Assembly (NCBI GenBank): GCA_021792315.1
Contig: JAJYUX010000014.1
Location: 1-24,808 of the forward strand
DNA from: an archaeon
GTDB lineage: Archaea > Thermoproteota > Nitrososphaeria > Nitrososphaerales > CADDZS01
Reading direction: 5' to 3'
Length of the DNA: 24,808 nucleotides
Shown: piece by piece, positions 21,260-24,808 of the stretch
How positions within the stretch are numbered: position 1 is the stretch's first letter
Layout: the number at the start of each line of letters is the position of its first letter
Position numbers and translations under genes: made by a program
Notes under the pieces: model-generated
Seen by the model: only the letters and a program-made list of their open reading frames with translations
Database searches by the model: none
What the model was told of the DNA's origin: nothing

Positions 21260-21305
21260 GAAGCGTAACCAGTTATGCAGATAAGCGTTCTATTGCATCT
21301 TGTCA

Positions 21306-21644
21306 CTAGTGCTTCTTCTGCAGTTTTGATTGTTCTTTTGCGATAGCCGCTGTCTTTTCTCCTCGCACACTCGATAGAGTTTTCGCGACTTCTGCTATTA
21401 CCTGAGATTTCTTGGTCCCAGATTTCTTTTCGACTGAGACATAGCCCGATTGAAGGTTGGTTCTGGAAGGGACTTTGGCGGTAACGGATTCTGGTTTGTA
21501 TCCCAGTCTTCTTGTTGCCTCGCTAAGTTCATCGAGCGTGGGATCCTTCACCGATTTATTTAGTGGAATGCGTCTTCCCTTATCCCTACTAATAGTGGAG
21601 TTGAAGTAATCAATCCACAGTACAAATCGCTTGTAGTCTTTCAA
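21306..21644 (-). CDS. srp19: Signal recognition particle 19 kDa protein
   Basis: 112 residues. SRP19 binds 7S RNA helices 6 and 8 and prepares it for SRP54, directing ribosomes to the membrane. FVLWIDYFNSTISRDKGRRI (residues 7-26) matches the first strand and the conserved K/R-G-R-R-I/V loop; DELSEATRRLGYKP and the basic C-terminal half (about 60-112) complete the fold. It starts at a TTG 18 bases after the eS8 stop. The eS8-SRP19 pair on one strand is most likely one operon. Confidence 0.92.
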   Translation of the reverse strand: MKDYKRFVLWIDYFNSTISRDKGRRIPLNKSVKDPTLDELSEATRRLGYKPESVTAKVPSRTNLQSGYVSVEKKSGTKKSQVIAEVAKTLSSVRGEKTAAIAKEQSKLQKKH

Positions 21645-21662
21645 GCGATTTTCGCCACAAGT

Positions 21663-22049
21663 CTACTTTTCGACGAGTACCGCGTTGATAACGCCATCTT
21701 GCGCAGGTCTCGAGGTGACTCGGGCGTTTCCAAGGTCAGTGTCGATCAGGGCACCCCTCGTGATTACTCCTCTTCTCTCATAGTCTCTGTTAGCCGGGTT
21801 TTCGAGAACCTTTGTTATCTTGGCCTTCTGGGTCTTGCCCGTAGAATTGTCATGAACATTTGCCTGGTCCGCGAATCTTAGGCTCGTTTTTTGACTCCCA
21901 CCCATTTTTCGTCGGTGGTAACTTTCAGATGGGCCAAGCAAAGTCTCTGCAGCATACCCATCCTTCTCATAAGCTCGTCTCGACCTAAAGTGCTTCTTTC
22001 TTCCTCCGGTGAGTTTTCGCTTGCGAAGATTCTCTATCGGCTTAACCAT
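21663..22049 (-). CDS. rps8e: Small ribosomal subunit protein eS8
   Basis: 128 residues, a full archaeal eS8. The N-terminus LRKRKLTGGRKKHFRSRRAY, the middle GNARVTSRPAQDG and RGVITRGALIDTDLG are family landmarks, and the protein is strongly basic early on. A minus-strand TATA-like GTTTATATG (22106 to 22098) would start the message near 22076, leaving about 27 bases before the ATG. It is the first gene of the eS8-SRP19 operon. Confidence 0.97.
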   Translation of the reverse strand: MVKPIENLRKRKLTGGRKKHFRSRRAYEKDGYAAETLLGPSESYHRRKMGGSQKTSLRFADQANVHDNSTGKTQKAKITKVLENPANRDYERRGVITRGALIDTDLGNARVTSRPAQDGVINAVLVEK

Positions 22050-22097
22050 TCAAAACCACTAATTATTGAAAGCAAACGCAAATGAAATCTTGCTTTG

Positions 22098-22106
22098 CAT
22101 ATAAAC
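22098..22106 (-). promoter_or_regulatory. TATA box of eS8-SRP19 operon
   Basis: GTTTATATG on the minus strand in the 77-base gap after scpB. The island element is not found upstream of it. Confidence 0.5.
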
Positions 22107-22126
22107 ACTTTCGGTTGTAAATCATT

Positions 22127-22726
22127 CTACTGAGGCGGCCGGGTGTCCTTCTCCGTCAGCTGCGCCTTCGTAATCAAACCTTGTTTGGCGACCTGCTTCC
22201 TCTGCTCCTCTGGGTTATGACTAAGACCGAAATAATCGGCGAAAATGTCTGTTGTATTGAAAACCCTAGACCTACCTCTTCTCTCGTATCTTAGAAACCC
22301 TATCTCGGACAACTCCTTTAGATGAGAATAGGCTTGGGACCCTCTTCGTTGAACAAGTTCGTGAGCGCTCACTGGCTGAAGGTAGACTACGTACGACAAC
22401 GTCCTAAGCGTAGCAGTGGATAGAAGCGGTTTTGTTGCAAATCTCTTGGCGATCGCATTGTAGCTCGGCTTCAGCTGTAAGGAGTACATCGGACCCTCTA
22501 TCTCCTTGAGCTCGATAGCTGCGAAATTGGAATTTATTCTTCGTGACAGATCTCTCATGAGTTCTCCGAGTCTTCTCTTCGAAACGACTTTCGCTACCCT
22601 TGAAATCTCATCTAAGCTCAGTGGTCTCCCTGAAGCATAGAGAGCCACCTCGATTCTAGCTTGGGCTTCCTTGGAAAGCGTGACAGGAGCGTCTTCATAC
22701 TCGGAAGCTCTTTTTTCTTCCGTCAG
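22127..22726 (-). CDS. scpB: Chromosome segregation protein ScpB (start uncertain)
   Basis: ScpB is the winged-helix (kite) subunit of the SMC-ScpAB condensin. From the GTG at 22648 the protein has 173 residues, but the family motif begins earlier: the frame above reads LSKEAQARIEVALYASGRPL, where archaeal ScpB normally has a helix of this type with about 15 or more residues before it. No ATG, GTG or TTG occurs in frame between the upstream stop (inside scpA) and 22648. I therefore give a CTG at 22726 as the candidate start (199 residues, beginning TEEKRASEYEDAPV after Met). Other landmarks are LSTATLRTLSYVVYLQPVSA and RGSQAYSHLKELSEIGFLRY. It follows the scpA stop by 23 bases. Confidence 0.85.
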   Translation of the reverse strand: MTEEKRASEYEDAPVTLSKEAQARIEVALYASGRPLSLDEISRVAKVVSKRRLGELMRDLSRRINSNFAAIELKEIEGPMYSLQLKPSYNAIAKRFATKPLLSTATLRTLSYVVYLQPVSAHELVQRRGSQAYSHLKELSEIGFLRYERRGRSRVFNTTDIFADYFGLSHNPEEQRKQVAKQGLITKAQLTEKDTRPPQ

Positions 22727-22749
22727 ATTGGAAGCCGTGCTTTGCCCAC

Positions 22750-23442
22750 CTAGATTGTGGTGATCGGGACACCCGAAATCAAGATATCGTCATTTTCAGT
22801 CTGCTCGAGTGTGACTGTGCCTTCCATTGCAAGAAAGAGGAAGAAGATAAAGAATTGAGCCTTTTCAAGCGGATCTCTCCCTTCTGAGAATGTCGAAAAT
22901 AGAAAAGTGTGATTGCGCTTAATTTCAGACATCACAGTGATTCTGAACTCGTTGACGAGCTCCGAGATTTTGTTTAGAAATTTGTCTGGTTCGAAAGTAT
23001 ATTCAGGCTCCAGCAGAAGATTCATTCTATCCTGCTGCTTCCTTCTTCCTCGAATGATGTCTTCGAGAATCGTTTCGAGAGTTGAAATAAGATCCTCTAT
23101 TGATGTGGAGTATATTTCCTGCCGGAACGGCATTTCCAATATGAGCGGTACTTCTCCGGAAATGTCAATTCTCTGCATCCTTGCTTCTTTTATTTTATCA
23201 AGCAAGAAGAGTGTTTCTACTTTAAGACGGTAGATTAGGGCAGATGATAGTGCCGCCGACCCACACAATCTAAGATCCAGGAACTCGCTCCTAGTAATGA
23301 GATCGAGGAACGTATTTAGCAATCGCTCAAGATCTACGTCCCAGGGTTTGTTTATCTTGTTCCCGTCAGGGTTGAGCAGGAGGTTCAGTGGTGGCCTTGA
23401 AAGTTCCCTCTTTCTCTGAGCATCCTGAGATACATCACTCAG
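22750..23442 (-). CDS. scpA: Chromosome segregation protein ScpA (kleisin, start uncertain)
   Basis: ScpA closes the SMC ring as its kleisin. The first canonical start in frame, TTG at 23322, gives 190 residues but drops conserved N-terminal sequence: above it the same frame reads RPPLNLLLNPDGNK and KPWDVDLERLL, typical of Nitrososphaeria ScpA. No ATG, GTG or TTG lies in that stretch. A CTG at 23442 follows an AGGT by 5 bases and overlaps the end of smc, so I use it (230 residues). LDLRLCGSAALSSALIYRLK and PLEKAQFFIFFLFLAMEGTV are further family motifs, the latter in the C-terminal winged helix. An out-of-frame ATG at 23434 ends after 16 codons, so a frameshift is the alternative. Confidence 0.85.
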   Translation of the reverse strand: MSDVSQDAQRKRELSRPPLNLLLNPDGNKINKPWDVDLERLLNTFLDLITRSEFLDLRLCGSAALSSALIYRLKVETLFLLDKIKEARMQRIDISGEVPLILEMPFRQEIYSTSIEDLISTLETILEDIIRGRRKQQDRMNLLLEPEYTFEPDKFLNKISELVNEFRITVMSEIKRNHTFLFSTFSEGRDPLEKAQFFIFFLFLAMEGTVTLEQTENDDILISGVPITTI

Positions 23443-24808
23443 CTTTAACCTCTACCTCCATGCCGCTCTTGTAGCGGATCACTTTGGAGCTCCCTTGCGT
23501 CATGTACACGCCGATTACAGACGTAGCCTTCGAGACAACGGTGTCTTTGAGGCTGACTATGATTATCTGTGAAAACCCGCACCTCTCTGCCAAGATACCA
23601 GCAAACCGGCCCGAGTAGACGCTGTCCAAGTGGGCATCAACTTCATCGAATACGTAAAAAGGAGAAGGAAAGACTGCCTGAATGGCGAGAATGAAAGAAA
23701 TTGCCGCCATCGTCTTTTCACCTCCGCTGACAGAACTGGAATCTCTTGGCAGCTTTCCAGGGAACTGGGCCATGAGGAAGACTCCACTGTCGAAAATCGA
23801 GTCGGGCTTTTCTAGTTCTAGCCATGCGTTTCCATCAGTGATTTTTGTGAAAATCATTCTGAGTTCTTTGTCAATCTTCTCGAATGCTTCCATGAACACT
23901 TTCCTTTTTTCGGTATCGATTGTTTCTATGAATGTGACAATCGCATTTCTCTCCTTTTCGAGCTCGTTCTTTCTAACGGAAGAATATTTGTAGTTCTCGA
24001 ATATTTCTCTGTAGTTTTTGTCAGCATTGAAATTTACATTGTTCTTCAGGTTGCCGAATTCTCCGTTGAGTTCTCTCAAGAGTTCGTCGGCGCCTTCGAA
24101 GGCCTCTATGGGCTCGGCGTAACCGAAAATGGCCAACTCTCCCAGAAGATTTCTTTCATTGTCCAGAAGACGATTGAGATCATTTGAAGAGGAAAAGAAT
24201 TCCTTGTCTGCTGCTGAAAGAGACTTTCGAGTGGCATCTTCCTCTAGCTTCGTGCTCTTCAACTGAGCATCTATGGAATCAAGCATCGGTTGATACTTCG
24301 CGGCCCGGTCGATAGTTTCTGCTTCCCTTTCTCTCAGCGAAGAAAGGTTTGCTTCGAGCTCCTGAAGTTTCGGTTCGCTATCCGACAAGAATTTCGTCAT
24401 TTCAGCGAATTTGGTTTCACTTTCAGAGCGCTGTTCTCTCAATCGCTCCAAAGATGGTTTTTGATTATTCTCGAGATCTCCTTTTGTTCGCGTGATCTCG
24501 GTCGTGATATCTCTAATTTCAGAAATTGCTTGTTCGAGTTTGGAATCGAGTTCCATCCTTCTTTTGTTAATTTCTGCCGATTTCGCATCAAAGATGGAAA
24601 GGTCGAATGCCGACAGTAATGAGGATAGTCTTTCCGAACCGAGGAGAAGCCCCTTAAGCCAATTCTCAACAGACTCCTGATCAGTTTCGAGCTTTTTCAT
24701 TTCAGATATGGTCGAGTGAAGCCTCTCATCCAGCACCTTGACATCCTGGGCGTATTTTGATACAAATTGTTTAGTGGTTTCAAGCTTTGTTTCAATTCTA
24801 GAAATTTG
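23435..24808 (-). CDS. smc: Chromosome segregation ATPase SMC, C-terminal part
   Basis: The frame is open to the right edge, so the gene begins outside the window and about 457 residues are seen. The right two thirds encode heptad-rich coiled coil (24808 to about 24030), running into the C-terminal ATPase head. SSVSGGEKTMAA is the ABC signature, FYVFDEVDAHLD the Walker B and D-loop, and QIIIVSLKDTVV the switch region. SMC dimers bind ScpA and ScpB to organise the chromosome and help segregation. smc, scpA and scpB lie in order with overlapping or close ends, which implies one operon. The last codons contain GGAGGT and AGGT, which may be the SD for scpA. Confidence 0.95.
   Translation of the reverse strand, partial: QISRIETKLETTKQFVSKYAQDVKVLDERLHSTISEMKKLETDQESVENWLKGLLLGSERLSSLLSAFDLSIFDAKSAEINKRRMELDSKLEQAISEIRDITTEITRTKGDLENNQKPSLERLREQRSESETKFAEMTKFLSDSEPKLQELEANLSSLREREAETIDRAAKYQPMLDSIDAQLKSTKLEEDATRKSLSAADKEFFSSSNDLNRLLDNERNLLGELAIFGYAEPIEAFEGADELLRELNGEFGNLKNNVNFNADKNYREIFENYKYSSVRKNELEKERNAIVTFIETIDTEKRKVFMEAFEKIDKELRMIFTKITDGNAWLELEKPDSIFDSGVFLMAQFPGKLPRDSSSVSGGEKTMAAISFILAIQAVFPSPFYVFDEVDAHLDSVYSGRFAGILAERCGFSQIIIVSLKDTVVSKATSVIGVYMTQGSSKVIRYKSGMEVEVKAE

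Noticed and set aside
1..24808. tRNA genes, CRISPR arrays, insertion sequences or attachment repeats
   Set aside because: No T-arm/anticodon-like cloverleaf, evenly spaced repeats, transposase or integrase was seen on reading both strands.

Overview
The window is a 24.8-kb piece of an archaeal chromosome. Archaeal markers are eS8, SRP19, the tRNA-Ile2 agmatidine synthase TiaS, Tsr3, an archaeal-type RNase P RNA, and TATA boxes placed about 25-33 bases before many starts, several of which look leaderless. The ScpA N-terminal region and the smc-scpA-scpB order resemble Nitrososphaeria (Thaumarchaeota). No ammonia-oxidation gene is present, and the sulfur/molybdoenzyme genes suggest a non-ammonia-oxidising, sulfur-compound-respiring member. 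This lineage call is inference from remembered family patterns.

Region 1 (1-12500) is an accessory redox island. It starts with the end of a TorD-type chaperone gene. A minus-strand operon follows: DsrE-, DsrF- and DsrH-like proteins, TusA and a YeeE/YedE transporter. A lone DsrE-like gene is divergent from it. Next comes a minus-strand operon for a Tat-exported molybdopterin oxidoreductase, its four-cluster ferredoxin subunit and an NrfD-type membrane anchor. Divergent from that is a DUF2064-glycosyltransferase fusion. TatA, a second TorD chaperone and a multi-cluster ferredoxin protein close the region. Together these genes encode an exported respiratory reductase, the means to fold and export it, and a cytoplasmic sulfur-relay and uptake set.

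The main discovery is a shared promoter element. A 9-base motif close to TGAKAATCG lies exactly 9 bases upstream of the TATA box, in the same orientation, at all six promoters I can see in the island: the dsrE operon, the lone dsrE-like gene, the reductase operon, the glycosyltransferase fusion, tatA and torD. I did not find it at this spacing before the housekeeping promoters further right. It predicts a single regulon for the island.

Region 2 (12600-16480) holds a nucleoside phosphorylase of the archaeal MTA-phosphorylase type, a VKOR-family thiol oxidoreductase, an MFS transporter and two unrecognised small membrane proteins. Region 3 (16478-24808) is housekeeping: TiaS, a stand-alone RAM domain, Tsr3, RNase P RNA, UppP, an SRPBCC protein, a DUF998 membrane protein, SRP19, eS8, ScpB, ScpA and the C-terminal part of SMC, which runs off the right edge. 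TTG and GTG starts are common, and scpA and scpB have no canonical start codon in the expected place.

No tRNA, CRISPR array, transposase or attachment site was recognised. No gene-free stretch exceeds 300 bases.
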